From the NCBI GenBank assembly GCA_963930655.1, contig OZ005606.1, forward strand, positions 11,427,501-11,491,500: 64,000 nt of DNA, in the 5' to 3' direction. The stretch comes from Myrica gale (lineage: Eukaryota > Streptophyta > Magnoliopsida > Fagales > Myricaceae). The notes under the pieces were generated by a model that searched no databases, was not told the origin of the DNA, and was given only the letters and a program-made list of their open reading frames with translations. The first letter of the stretch is position 1. Each line of letters starts with the position of its first letter. Positions 1-10,544 of the stretch are shown piece after piece. A program made the translations under genes and the position numbers.

Positions 1-555
1 AAGGGAATTACTTTGCTGATTTGCTCACAATTAGTAATTGTTAGCTGAATATTTTTGTATGTTGTCAAGTTTGTATGCTATCTTTATTCATGTTGGTTTG
101 CTGTCAAGTTTGTATGGAAATGCATGATGCCCTTTGGTAACGATATAAATATTATTTTGATTTCCTTAGTTTCTTGCATATATTTGAAACTTTGAGAGTT
201 TGGACTTGATGAAAGCTTGCAAATGAGGGGCTGTTTGGGAGATTGCACAAAGAAAAAAAGAGCTACTTAGGAGCTGATTAAGAGTTGTGTAGTGCATTGC
301 ATATATTTATGAAATTTGGGATGTATGTTACAATGTTTTAATTATTAAGAGATTGAAAGAGGCTTGTGTGTTTTTTAATGATAGGAGCTGCATACTGCCT
401 ATTGAGAATTGCTGTGGGTTTTTTAATCTTGAATTGCATGAATTCATTTTATTTTGGAATGTATTAAGTTATGTTAGTATGTCTTTGGTTTCGTATTCAA
501 CGAAAATGAGATGTATGTTTTAAGTATTGTCCTACTGATGTATGTTTTTCAATTT
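1..555. other. AT-rich intergenic stretch, no gene seen
   Basis: Low-complexity AT-rich DNA with short repeated phrases such as gtttgtatg and atgtatgttt. I see no coding region or recognisable element. Confidence 0.5.
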
Positions 556-915
556 GGGCAATTTCATTGTTCGTCCATTAAGTATGAGCAAAAATCAATG
601 TGACCCACAATTACCTTAACGGATTTTTACGTCCTTTAAGTTTTAAAAATGATAAAAAGTCTTTCTTTGTCCATTTTAAAAATCAATGTTAAAATAGATG
701 GACTCCATGAACACTTGCATTCCACATGATATTCACACATATCACTTTACGTCCTTTAAGTAAAAAAAATGATCGAAAGTCGTCTTCAGTCCGCCTGTTT
801 TAAGTTTCAAAAATGATCATTTTTGAAACTTAAAGGACGTACAAATCCGTTAAGATAATTGGTGGGTTGACATTGATTTTTGCTCATACTTAACGTACGA
901 ACTATGAAATTACCC
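556..915. mobile_element. foldback MITE with about 105-bp inverted arms
   Basis: The left arm begins GGGCAATTTCATTGTTCGTC and runs through a phrase close to AGTATGAGCAAAAATCAATG. The right arm is its reverse complement and ends GAAATTACCC. Between them is a short spacer that repeats the acgtcctttaag motif. There is no coding capacity. The long arms resemble foldback or MULE-derived MITEs, but I could not find a convincing target-site duplication, so the family is inferred. Confidence 0.7.
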
Positions 916-944
916 ATTTTTAATTAGATGTATGTTTTGTATTC

Positions 945-1311
945 AACAAAAATGAGTATGTTTTAATCTCTCTAAAAATGCAAGTTTTAATTGCTTGTGG
1001 GCTGTAATGTCTTTCTGAATAAAAGAATTGGGCCTAAATATCATTAAAAACTGAAATAATTGGGCTAAAATTGGCCTATTCGAAACTTGGGCTACATAAA
1101 AAATAATGTGGGCCCGGGTTAAAAAGCCCAGAAGCATAACCGAAAAAACCGACAGAAGGCCCGAAAAAATAGAATTGTCTCGGTTTGTTCGGCCAACAAT
1201 ATCATTCAGCCGGTCTCGATTTGAATTGAAAGGCAACCGACTGTGTTCGATTCGGTTGTCGAAATTGCCTTCAAATCGAATCGAACATTCGATTATGCAC
1301 CCCTACTTCAT
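945..1311. mobile_element. possible non-autonomous hAT-like fragment
   Basis: The right part is rich in cgattcggtt and cgaatcgaac motifs and ends in GATTATGCACCCCTA, which in reverse reads TAGGGGTGCATAATC. This resembles the TAGGGRTG-type ends of plant hAT elements. I could not place the left end, so the start is only a guess. Confidence 0.3.
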
Positions 1312-1350
1312 ATAGATAGACAGTTCAAAAATATTACTGGTGTTAGCACT

Positions 1351-2358
1351 CGCTACAAGAAAAATTGCCTTTAGGGACGGTTTTTGTTTGGGACGGACAC
1401 AAAACCGTCCCTAAAGGGCCCCTTTTGGGACGCAAAAAAAAGAATCGTCCCAAAAGAGGTGTCAAGCCATGTCTTTAGGGACAATTTAACATTTGGAGAA
1501 TGATGTTATTTTTATAGCTTTGACTTATGAAGACCCGTATTGGTTTCTTGTATGGATGATAGTATTCTGAAATCTATTTATAGCACATTCTTGTATGGGT
1601 TTATTGAGGAATTTTGGTTTCAATTATTTGAAATTCTGCATATTACAGGTCTCCGTTCGAACCCAGTTTTTTAAGTCAGGACACGTATAAAATTACATGT
1701 CCCCGTTCGGACTTATTTCCAACACGTTCTAACTACTATCTATTAAGTCCGAGAATCAACTGTTCGGACTAAACACCAATGTCTGAACCGAAACAACAAA
1801 AGTTCCAACTTAATAAAATCTGCTCCAACCAGAACCTGTTCCAACTACACTTTGTTAGTTACAACATACGTACTGTTAGTTGCACTGGTTATAGTCCGGA
1901 CTAATATAATTGTGTTCCAACCGTATGTTGTTGGCACTTATGATGTCGCCGTGTAGACTGTCTATGTTCGGACTGAAGTAAAATAGTTCGAACAAAGTCA
2001 GTTCGGACTTACCTCTTGTAGTTCCAACTTGATGTGGTTCCGACTTAGTTCTGTAAGTTCCGACTCGCATAAGTTCGGAATGACTCGATCGGTTTGGACT
2101 GCTCATTTTAAAGTTCAAACTTTTCACGTTCGGACTGCCCGCTTCTTGTTGAAACACTTTACCCGTTTGATTGTAGTCAGAACTTGTTTCGTCAGTAGTT
2201 TGGACTATTATCGCTGGAAGCGAGTCTTTTGGGACAGTTTCCGATTTGCAGTCTGAACTTGTGCTGTTGGGAAGCCTTGGGACGCCATAAACCGTCCCAA
2301 AAGACCTTTTGGGACGCTTGCCCTCCATCCATCCCAAAAGGCCAAATTTCTTGTAGTG
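1351..2358. mobile_element. non-autonomous CACTA (En/Spm-like) element
   Basis: The left end reads CGCTACAAGAAA and the right end is the reverse complement of CACTACAAGAAA. The element is flanked on both sides by ACT (1348-1350 and 2359-2361), matching the 3-bp target duplication of CACTA elements. Near both ends are short inverted blocks of the GGGACGGTTT / AAACCGTCCC type. The interior from about 1650 to 2260 carries many degenerate copies of a GTTCGGACT / GTTCCAACT motif in direct order, as expected for the subterminal repeats that bind CACTA transposase. There is no transposase gene, so it would depend on a helper element. The first base pair step (CG instead of CA) is altered. Confidence 0.85.
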
Positions 2359-2361
2359 ACT

Positions 2362-3359
2362 TGTCTTAATAATTTAAGTGATACATGTTTATGAGGTGTG
2401 TGAGCATGTAGAGAAATACAACATTGTCCTCACCTTGAGATAATTCATTGGATCAATTATTTACCATTCCCAAACCTCGTATATTATTAATCCCATCAGA
2501 ATATAACCTTAAATTAGATCAATCCCCCATATAAGCAGATGTTAGAAATGTCATTTTCTTGTCTTTAATATCATCCTATTTAGATGGATTGAATTGTATT
2601 TGACCAACGCAAACGATCAAGCAGGGTGACCTTATCTCTTTTTTTTTTGAATAAATTAGAAAGGTACAAATTTTGAATCCGTTTTTTATCGCATATAATT
2701 TATATGCCTATTTGGGATTAATTAATTCTTGTGATTTTCGACGTCATTGAAAGAGAAGGAAACGTCTAGGTTTAAGTTTCCTAATCTATTTTAAACGCAG
2801 ATCATTGCATTTCTCAAGCCTGTATTGGCTATTGACCTGATTGGGTATTAGGATTGACCAGCTTTCAATTATATGTCGATTGCTTATAAAGAGCAAAGTC
2901 TATGGCTTGCATTACGTACGTAGTTGACTAATCTTTTAATTAGCTGCTATTGTTTTATTATAAGTGTATACCATAAGATTAGATCAAAACTATATTGTAA
3001 TCAGTTTGATATGGCAGGAGACGCAAATATTTATATAGGTATGCACCTGTATAGTTCCCTGTTCGTCATGACAATGATCTCCATTCAAGTGGAAAAATCA
3101 AATTTGAAGCTAATGATTTTCTGCATGTACGCAAGGAAGAGGAAATCAATTTTAATGGCTGATGCAGCTACTAACAAAAATGAATGAAAATAATCAAACA
3201 GAAAATAAAATTTTTTCGGTACCTTATAGTACCGTCATCAAAACAAAAAGAAAATGGCAAATAAGTATTGAGTATATGGTCTCTTTGCAAAGGAGCAAAC
3301 CAGATGAATGGATCAATACAAACATGAGCCTATATGTAGAGGTTCGTTCAATTGCCGGG
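2362..3359. other. intergenic, downstream of an ATL gene
   Basis: AT-rich sequence without a recognisable gene or repeat. It lies 3' of the minus-strand ATL gene, so its right part probably contains that gene's 3' UTR and poly(A) site. The short open frames here match no family I know. Confidence 0.4.
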
Positions 3360-3827
3360 TCAACAATGTTGCTCTGCTGAAGGTGCCGCCTCAGCAAGAG
3401 GCGAGCTCCGGCACACCGGACATGTAGCACGCAGCCTTAACCAGGGGTCAAGGCATTTGAGATGGAAGAGATGACCGCAATCAGGTAACAAGCGCAAGAC
3501 GTCCGTGTCAGCGTAATCCACCAAACATATTGAACAACAAGAAGCGGTTGAGATGCCCTTGCGGGCCTTATCTTGGGCGTATGTGAGCTTTGGGAACTTG
3601 CGTACAGTTTCTTCGTCGAGGCCGAGGCGCTCATTTATGATGGTTATATCGGAGTGTTGGTCGGCGGATGTGAAGTTGCTGATTTGGTGACGGCCGGCTG
3701 CCAAAGACCTGCTAGTGCAGTAGTAAACCAGTATCCAGATTATCGCACCAAAGCCGATGCAAAGAAACAACGCGAAAATATATGTGATTGTCCCCATCGT
3801 ATATATTTGAGTCGTGATTTCGAACAT
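3360..3827 (-). CDS. RING-H2 finger E3 ubiquitin ligase, ATL family
   Basis: Single-exon, membrane-anchored RING-H2 protein of 155 aa. ATL proteins are E3 ligases that receive ubiquitin from an E2 and act at membranes, often in stress and defence signalling. Residues about 11-35 form one hydrophobic transmembrane helix. A GLD-like segment follows at about 69-71 (LGLDEETVRKFPKLTY). The RING runs from about 98 to 141 with spacing C-x2-C-x15-C-x-H-x2-H-x2-C-x10-C-x2-C; all eight zinc ligands are present. The Pro before the third ligand and the Trp four residues after the sixth are both ATL hallmarks. An internal Met at residue 11 (start at 3797) has a G at +4 and aligns with the start of the neighbouring paralogue, so the true protein may be 145 aa. 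It is close to the ATL at 6950-7414 in sequence and orientation, indicating tandem duplication. Confidence 0.88.
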   Translation of the reverse strand: MFEITTQIYTMGTITYIFALFLCIGFGAIIWILVYYCTSRSLAAGRHQISNFTSADQHSDITIINERLGLDEETVRKFPKLTYAQDKARKGISTASCCSICLVDYADTDVLRLLPDCGHLFHLKCLDPWLRLRATCPVCRSSPLAEAAPSAEQHC

Positions 3828-3851
3828 AATCTACAGCTAGCTAGTGGATAG

Positions 3852-4860
3852 CTATCGTTGAGATTAGAGAGAAAAGAGAGGGTGAAGGCTCCATCGATCT
3901 AGATTTGAGAACGGAGAATAGGAGAGGAGGCAGGAGCCAGTGGATTTTTTAAATGACAGCCGGGAAGAAGATGTCTCCATCAAGACAAGGGGGAGGACGT
4001 TATTGCAAGCTTGCAAGTTCAGGGAGTTGCTATCTGGGGATTGTTTGCTATGCTGCAGCTAGCTACATTTGGAGTTGCTATCCTGATAATATTGATTATT
4101 GATCGTTGTTGCTCTAATTTTCATGACTATAAATATTCCCCGAATTTATCTTATTTGAGAATTAGATTAGATTGCTTTCGATCTTCTCCTTTTCTTAATT
4201 TCCAGAAGTAGAGAAATACAAATTTGCACCTGATTACTTGCTCTTCTCAAAAACTCTGTTTTTTTTTTACCTTGTTAATTAAGTAAAAGCTTTGGGAAGA
4301 TTAAAAGTAAAAAACACAAAAAAAGGGTTCTTTTTTTTCCACATTCATATAGTACTACAGGTTTTATAGTGTTTTAGGAGATAGCCTAATAATTTAAGTC
4401 GGGAAGGAGGCAACATTATGTTTTATGGGTCGCGGGGATGTTGGTTTTATATAAAAAAATTGTAAGATTTTTTATGAAATTGTGAATATTTACGTAGATT
4501 GGAGTTTTATAGACTTTTGAGTTAAAGTTGGTGTAAAATTTTAAAGATATTCAATTTTATTGGAGTTTGTAAAAAGATTATTTGATATAATTTTTTAATA
4601 AAAAAATATTGAAGTTCGGTGAAAAAGCATGGAGGGAGAAGATTTGTTATATTTTTTTTTTAAAGGTACTGAAGTTTGTGTGAAAAGTTGCTGAAAATTG
4701 TGTTAAAGATATTGATGTTTGTGTATGATTTTTTGAGATTTTAAACTTACTTCTATGAATTTTGTTGCATTCAATTGTAACTTAGACTTTTTTTAGAGGA
4801 ACATCCCTAATAAAAAAACAAGAAAGCATAACAACGTCACGTGGATAAATTATATTTTTT
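3852..4860. other. ATL upstream region and AT-rich spacer
   Basis: The first few hundred bases are upstream of the minus-strand ATL gene and should hold its promoter and 5' UTR, but I see no clear TATA box. From about 4430 to 4780 the DNA is AT-rich with imperfect repeats of gaagtttgtg and gtgaaaa phrases, resembling a decayed MITE of the family described elsewhere in the window. Confidence 0.35.
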
Positions 4861-5393
4861 AGGGTTAATTTCAAAAAAAATCTATGAACTTGTATGTCAA
4901 TCTCAAATACCTATGTACTAAAAATCGTTACAACCCGACCCCATCTATTACATGGCACGTTGCAATTCGGCTTTTCACTGTAATTTTGCATAAAAGCTCA
5001 CGATTTCCGTCACACGTGCTGAGCACGTGACACCCAGACCACGCGAACTTACCAGATTGTCCCTCGTGCCATAACTCTTCGACTAAATATCAAAACCAGT
5101 CTTTGATGCGGTGCGTTTTGACTCTATGCCCCCATTTACTCGTCTTCAACTTCTGTCTGGAGTGCCAGTTAGGGTAAAATGGTTCTTCTTGGATTGGGTA
5201 AGGTAAAACGTTTAAGATTATTGTATTTCGTTTACTTATTTTCACTTGACATTGTTGTTGTGAATCTGTTTAATGAAATTCGAGTTGCAACGTGTCATGT
5301 AATAGATGAGACCGGATTATAATGATTTTTAGTAAAGAAGTATTTGAGACTGACAATAAAGTTGGTAAGTTTTGTTTTTTTGTAATTATCCCT
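4861..5393. mobile_element. TIR element with about 120-bp arms, MULE-like
   Basis: The left arm starts AGGGTTAATTTC and contains phrases such as CATCTATTACATGGCACGTT. The right arm carries the reverse complement with scattered differences and ends near AATTATCCCT. The middle has no coding potential I recognise. The long, diverged inverted arms suggest a Mutator-like non-autonomous element. The target duplication is unclear because both flanks are T-rich. Confidence 0.6.
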
Positions 5394-6171
5394 TTTTTTA
5401 AGTAGGAGAAAAATTCTGCACTAGCTACTTAATTTATAGACAATTCCCAAAAAAAAAAGAGTGTGGGACTCATTGTTCTCCTAGCATAGGTAGAGAATCA
5501 AATCTGGGACTGCGCGCTTAATTCATACAATCTCTGAATTGCCCTTACCACTGAACCAATCCAACCATAGTAAAAGAAGAAAAAAAAACATATAAGTTGT
5601 TTTGTCAGTGAGATGAGCACGCAAAAGGTTTGACTATCAATATCGGTTGCCGCACAAGTAATCCCGCAACATAAGCGTACAAAAAAACAGTAATCTTAAT
5701 CTACACGAGAGTTTTGTCCCAAAATTTTGTCGGTTCAAAAAGTCTCCATGTTAAACCCAATAGAGAAACCAAGCCGAGCATTATCCCTTGTTTGTACCGC
5801 CGTACAAGTTTGCAGGCCGCATCCTTCGAGTTTGCTCTAACAACATAGTACGTTGCATTTTGCTTAGAAAAAAAAAACATAGTACGTTGCATTTTGTAAC
5901 TATGGGCGCTGATTTTGGATCTAATATCCTCCGTGGCAGATCTAAATATTGAGAGTAATGTCCCAGTACCTTCTTTAATTATATGTCAAAATTATTGTCT
6001 TTAATTTTAGTTTGTCCTATAAAAAAAATTAAAAATAAAAAAATTATTGAAATAAAAGTTTCAATATTTTTATTTAGAAAACATTACTTTTTCTATATGC
6101 CATTTTTTATTTTTTAAATCTTTAATAATTTTATCTTAAATTAACATTTTGGTCATTTTATATGTAATTAA
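5394..6171. other. intergenic, no gene seen
   Basis: AT-rich sequence with a small direct duplication of acatagtacgttgcattttg near 5845-5897. No gene or element recognised. Confidence 0.4.
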
Positions 6172-6366
6172 GGTTGTGTTTGTGTTGAAATATTTTTGGT
6201 ATTGTGTTTTTTGTTGGTATTGAGTTTAGTGAAAAAGTGAAGATATAAGTAATTTTTTATATTTTTGTAATTTTTTATATTTTTTTATGGAAGAGAGAGA
6301 TTATATTGTAGTATTTTATTGTAAGTTGATGAAAAATATTGTGATATTTTTGGTGCAAACGCACCC
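6172..6366. mobile_element. AT-rich MITE, GTGTTTG-ended family
   Basis: It begins GGTTGTGTTTGTGTTGAAAT and ends GGTGCAAACGCACCC, giving imperfect terminal inverted repeats. Inside is the gagagagattatattgtag-type motif shared with other copies in this window. Length is about 195 bp. TAA precedes it and a degenerate AAA follows, weakly consistent with a Tourist-like 3-bp target duplication. Confidence 0.6.
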
Positions 6367-6949
6367 AAATCAAACTGAAGGAAGGCGCCAAAAATTATGG
6401 TATTCAAAATATAAAGGATGCAAATTACAGTTTTAAAACTTTAAATAGCTAATTAATTTTAAACTATAATTAAGGGCTTCCTGATATTACTCCTAAATAT
6501 TACTTAATTAGACAATAAGTTAGCAGCTCTTGTTTTTCCATGTTTTCGTCTTATCTTCATTGATACGACGGCTACTGTCAAAGATTCAAGCCTAATGATT
6601 CTTCATCTGTACTAGGCAGGAAAGTGCGACTTTTCTGATCGGCGTGAAGTTACTTGTCACTGTTCATAGTTGCCGCCGTGGTAGCGCTTCTCGGGTCTAG
6701 CTAAAAGAAACAAGAAGAAAACAAACAAAGAACAAAAAGACTAGGAACTAACAAAATCACACGCATGAATAACAGGACCTCCACTACATTATTTTGATCC
6801 ATGACGAAACTTCCGTTCAAAAGTGTTCATTCATAAAAAAAATCCAATGTACAAGTAACTAACAAATCACACGCATGAATAATCTGCACAAAATTGTCGT
6901 GCAGAAACAGTGAGAAAAAGCATGAGTTGAGGCCCAAAGATGTGTTCCA
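6367..6949. other. 3' flank of the second ATL gene
   Basis: Non-coding sequence downstream of the minus-strand ATL gene, probably including its 3' UTR. The phrase aacaaatcacacgcatgaat (or near) occurs twice (about 6748-6772 and 6861-6882), a local direct repeat. Confidence 0.4.
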
Positions 6950-7414
6950 CTATACAATGTCCAGCCGTTGCGATGAAACGGCGGTTACCTCAGCGAGAGG
7001 CGAGTTACGGCACACCGGACAGGTAGCATGCAGTCGCAACCACGAATCCACACATTTCAGATGAAAGATATGACCACAAAGAGGCAACAAGCGCAACACG
7101 TCCGTGTCTTTGTAGTCAGCCAGGCATATCGAGCAGCTGGAAGCGGTGGAGTTCCCCTCGTGGAGCTTGGCCTGAGCGTAGATGAGTTTTGGGTAGTTGC
7201 GCAGAGTAGCTTCGTCGATGCCCTGTTCCATGGTACTTACGGAGTGTTGCTGGGAACTTCCGATGAACTGCCGGCTGGAGTTGGAGCTTCTGAAGAGGCC
7301 ATTTCGGTGGCCAGCCAGTGGAGGGAAGTCAAGACAATTGGAAAGCAGAACTCTGATTGTGATCACGAAGAGGATGAAAACAATGGATCCGACAACATAT
7401 TCAAATCCTCCCAT
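6950..7414 (-). CDS. RING-H2 finger E3 ubiquitin ligase, ATL family (paralogue)
   Basis: Predicted 154-aa ATL-type membrane RING ligase, paralogous to the gene at 3360-3827. The frame stays open upstream to 7642. I chose the Met at 7414 (MGGFEYVVGSIVFILF) because it lies directly before the single transmembrane helix, as in other ATLs, and because the upstream extension is low-complexity and unrelated to the family. After the helix come a Ser-rich linker, the segment GIDEATLRNYPKLIYAQAK and a RING-H2 with spacing C-x2-C-x15-C-x-H-x2-H-x2-C-x10-C-x2-C, ending CPVCRNSPLAE. All zinc ligands, the Pro before ligand three and the Trp after ligand six are present. Sharing the LIYAQ/LTYAQ and NSPLAE/SSPLAE blocks with its neighbour supports a local tandem duplication. 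No lesion is visible, so it is probably functional. Confidence 0.88.
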   Translation of the reverse strand: MGGFEYVVGSIVFILFVITIRVLLSNCLDFPPLAGHRNGLFRSSNSSRQFIGSSQQHSVSTMEQGIDEATLRNYPKLIYAQAKLHEGNSTASSCSICLADYKDTDVLRLLPLCGHIFHLKCVDSWLRLHATCPVCRNSPLAEVTAVSSQRLDIV

Positions 7415-8587
7415 GTTACCTAAGCCATCCTTGGATGCTGCAGTGAATTGGAATCGTAGGGAGAACGAGAACGTGGAGATTGAGAGAGTTGGGGAGATGA
7501 AGAAGGGTGTGGATCGACTTGTTAATCTGGCAGGGAGAGAGAAGAGCAAAGAGGAAAAATGGAAAGGGATAGAGAAAAGGAAAGTTAGGCGGGATTGGGG
7601 AGTAAGTATCTGGTGATTTGTTTGGTGGAGTGGTTCTTTCAACTTCTAGCTTGGTACGTCAACGGCTCCTGTCATGTCCTCCAAGAGAAAACCCTCCCCA
7701 AGTTGATCACTTGTTTGATGAAATCTAAATTAATAAAAGTGATTTTCACGTTTTTCCTTGTCCTTTCGGGACGAAATCACAGAAATGTTCAAAACAATTT
7801 TTTTTGGGTTTCTAGAAACGTACGCAATTAATAAATAGCAATATTTTTTCTTTTTATTTTCAGCAAAATATGACAATTTTGCCCCTTAAGATTGTTATAG
7901 TCCGTAGATTTTTTTTTTCTGACCCTTAATATAAATTGATTGGATCACTAAAACTAATTATATTTGAATGATTCCGGAATACATTTTCCAAGTAATTACT
8001 TCCTTGTCCATGGCATTGGCCTAGACATGCAGCCTACAGGCACACTCATGCTTCTCCCTCTCTCGCTTTGGTGTATATGTGCTTGAACGGTCTATACGCA
8101 TCACAAAACACAAAAGGATGTAGTGTTCTATCCAAATACAAGAATAAATCTCTTATTTCCTTAAATCTCTAAGGAGATTGGCGTAATTTTGATGTTCTCT
8201 ATGAAATATAATGGAAAATGTCATTCATTTGTGCTTTTTTTTTTGCAAATAAGCATATCTCTTGTAAAAAAACATAGAAAAAACTGCGATGATATGTTGG
8301 ATTAGGAGTCATCAAAGTTTATCTAGTACAATAAATTAAAATTTAAATAAGGTTAACACACATAATCGTGAACGCGATCAGAACGGGTCAGAGGGGAAAA
8401 AGAAAAAGAAAAAAAGAGAGCGTGTTTTCGAGTATATGCACAAAGCGCACGTGCAAAGGTGTTCACATTTAAGGGTGGACAAAAATTCCAGTAAGAATCG
8501 AAATTTACTATTCCACTTTCGGTTCCGGTTCTAATTTTAGGCAATTTTCAGAATTGAAAACTCTGACAGAATTATCGAAATTTCTTG
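7415..8587. other. ATL upstream region and intergenic DNA
   Basis: The part up to about 7650 is probably the 5' UTR and promoter of the minus-strand ATL gene. From 7650 to 8460 I see only AT-rich intergenic sequence. From about 8473 a run begins with aagggtggacaaaaattcc and repeated cggttccggtt motifs, which resembles the end of a plant hAT-like element, but no matching right end was found. Confidence 0.35.
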
Positions 8588-9010
8588 TTCCGGTTCCAGT
8601 TTTTTTAAATAAAACAAAAATAGGGATCAAAATAAAGTATAATATATGAAACTTGCTTGAATGTTTTACATTTATTGTTAATTTATGATGAATAACTACA
8701 AAATAAAGAAATTTCCGTCTTCGGGTTTGTTTTATTTATAAAAAAATAGGGCTCAAAATAAAGTATAACATATGGAATATGTTTGAATGTTTATATTAGA
8801 ATCTAGATTTTAGATGAATATTTACATTTATTGTTAATGTATGATGAATAACTAAAAATTACCGAAATTTTCGGTTCCGGTTTTTTTTTTATAAAAATAA
8901 TATTCAAAATAAAGCATAACATACAGAATTTGCATGAATGTTTATATTATAATCTAGATTTTTTATGAATGTTTTACATTTATTGTTAATGTGATGAATA
9001 ACTGAAAAAT
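8588..9010. repeat. three tandem units of about 130-150 bp
   Basis: Three successive units begin near 8590, 8720 and 8871. Each has a cggttcc/tcgggtttg-like start, an aaaatagggctcaaaataaag-like block, and the phrase tttacatttattgttaat followed by gatgaataact. The second and third units share an inserted segment with atctagatttt that the first lacks. No coding capacity. Confidence 0.75.
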
Positions 9011-9284
9011 ATTTCAAGAATTTGATCCAAACAATATTTTTGTCCCATTAGGGTCTAAAAAAATATGTCTAATTTAAGCCCACATGTTAAACCGAAATTT
9101 AAGAATAGAACCGAAAAAAAGGTAAACTCATAGTTAGCCCCATATCTTTGAGGCAAAATCAAGTTACGACCTTTATTTTTCAAACCAACAATTTGATACC
9201 ACTATGTTTCAAAATCACTCAATCATCGCTCCCCGTTTAAATTCACCGTCAAATGAGACGATTTTTCGTGAAATGACCAGAATG

Positions 9285-9410
9285 GCCTTGAACTCGGCTT
9301 CGCAGTAAAGGAACACGTCGACGAGCTTGCGGAGCCAGGAGATGGAGAAGAGGGCATCACTCGGGTGGTTCGGTTCGGTCATCGTCAGAGAGAGTGCATC
9401 TTGATCTGAA
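9285..9410 (-). pseudogene. captured fragment of an ROH1-like (DUF793) gene
   Basis: The minus-strand reading contains PSDALFSISWLRKLVDVFL followed by YCEAEFKA, which I recognise as similar to the conserved N-terminal block of plant ROH1/BPS1-related proteins (…SIxWLRKLLDvFlxcExEF…). Only about 40 residues are present, cut off at the right arm junction of the Pack-MULE on one side and by unrelated sequence on the other. It cannot encode a working protein alone. Assignment is from memory of the family motif and needs a database search. Confidence 0.5.
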
Positions 9411-9516
9411 CCCGCAGCCGACGTATATGAAGGTAGATGACACGTGACACCATTTGGACGAGTGATGCGGTTTGGAGGGTTGGTGTGGGTTAGTGGCCAG
9501 AAAATGGAGGTCGATG

Positions 9517-9740
9517 AGTTTGGTTTCCATCGACGGGTTTTCGCTCGACGACGCCGATAAACACGTGCGAGAGGCTTTGCTAGACGGTCAGGTGCATGTG
9601 GAACGGATGTGCAGCAATGCATTGGCCATGATCAAGAACATGACGGATACTAACATTGCGAATGAAAATAAGATGGTCAATCGGAAGCTCATGGAGGACG
9701 TTGATGAAACCAAGTGGCCGGAATGGTTGTCAGCTGCAGG
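9517..9740 (+). pseudogene. captured fragment of a pectin methylesterase gene (PMEI-like pro-region)
   Basis: The plus-strand reading has DGFSLDDADKHVREALLDGQ, then VHVERMCSNALAMIKNMTDT, then RKLMEDVDETKWPEWLSA. This matches the end of the inhibitor-like pro-region of type I pectin methylesterases and the linker leading to the processing site, where family members normally continue with GDRRLLQ. Here the match stops right after WLSA. The catalytic domain is absent. About 75 residues are represented, on the opposite strand to the ROH1-like piece, so the two came from different donor genes. Confidence 0.75.
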
Positions 9741-10301
9741 GAAGAAGGGAACAGAAGAGAGGACGCGAGGGTGATGGTAATTGTCAGGGGAGGGAAGGTG
9801 AGGTCGAGGATGACAGAGAAATGGAGGATGAGGTCCTGAGGATAGCAACGATAGCGAGGATGAGTGTTTGGTTAACTTCTCCGGGACGGACGATGAAGAA
9901 CCACAGCTATTTGGTGATTTTGTTGATGTAGATGGACAAGTGGTTGCAGGTGAAGGGGATGGTGGTGCCCAGGGAAGAAAAACTTTGGTCTTATCAAGGG
10001 AAAGAGAGCAAGTGCAGTATGGTCATCCACCAATCACTTATCAAGGACATTCTGGTCATTTCATGAAAAACCGTTTCATTTGACGGTGAATTTAAACGGG
10101 GGGCGAGGATTGAGTGATTTTGAAACATAGGGGGTCTCAAATTGTTGAGTTTGAAACATAAGGGTCTCAAATTGTTGGTTTGGAAAATAAGGGTAGTAAC
10201 TTGATTTTGCCTCAAAGATATTGGGCAAACTATGAGTTTACCCCCAAAAAAATTGTATTTCGATTTTATCATTTCGGTAGCCATCCTATTCATAGCAGTG
10301 G

Positions 10302-10544
10302 AATATGGACCACAAAAACTTTGTTTGTTTGTAGGCCCACTAAACCCCGTTATATTATGAAAAATTCTGAACTGTCGGATCCGAAACAACGTTCTACAAG
10401 AGTTGATTGTGGGCTAAAAAAACTTCGATTGTTTGTAGGCCAGCAAAAACACATCATATTATGAAAAATTACGACATGTCGGATTCGAACCAACGATCTA
10501 CAAGACTTTATTATGGGCCAAAAAAGCTTTGATTGTTTGTAGGC
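10302..10544. repeat. 104-bp tandem repeat, about 2.3 copies
   Basis: The block gtttgtaggc recurs at 10327, 10431 and 10535, an exact period of 104 bp. Shared phrases include attatgaaaaatt, tgtcggat and caacg-tctacaag. It abuts the left end of the outer hAT element. Confidence 0.85.

Larger units (their letters stand above)
9121..10242. mobile_element. Pack-MULE with captured gene fragments
   Basis: Long terminal inverted repeats: the left arm (about 9121-9286) starts GGTAAACTCATAGTT and the right arm (about 10047-10242) is its reverse complement, slightly longer because a short tctcaaattgttg segment is repeated inside it. The flanks are CCGAAAAAAA (9111-9120) and CCCAAAAAAA (10243-10252), an imperfect 9-10-bp target duplication as expected for Mutator-like elements. 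The GC-richer interior contains coding-like fragments in opposite orientations: a pectin methylesterase piece on the plus strand and probably an ROH1-like piece on the minus strand. No transposase is present. This is the architecture of a Pack-MULE. Confidence 0.82.

Noticed and set aside
7415-7642. Longer 230-aa start for the second ATL gene
   Set aside because: The extra 76 residues are low-complexity Ser/Phe-rich and absent from the paralogue; the Met at 7414 sits at the expected place before the membrane helix.
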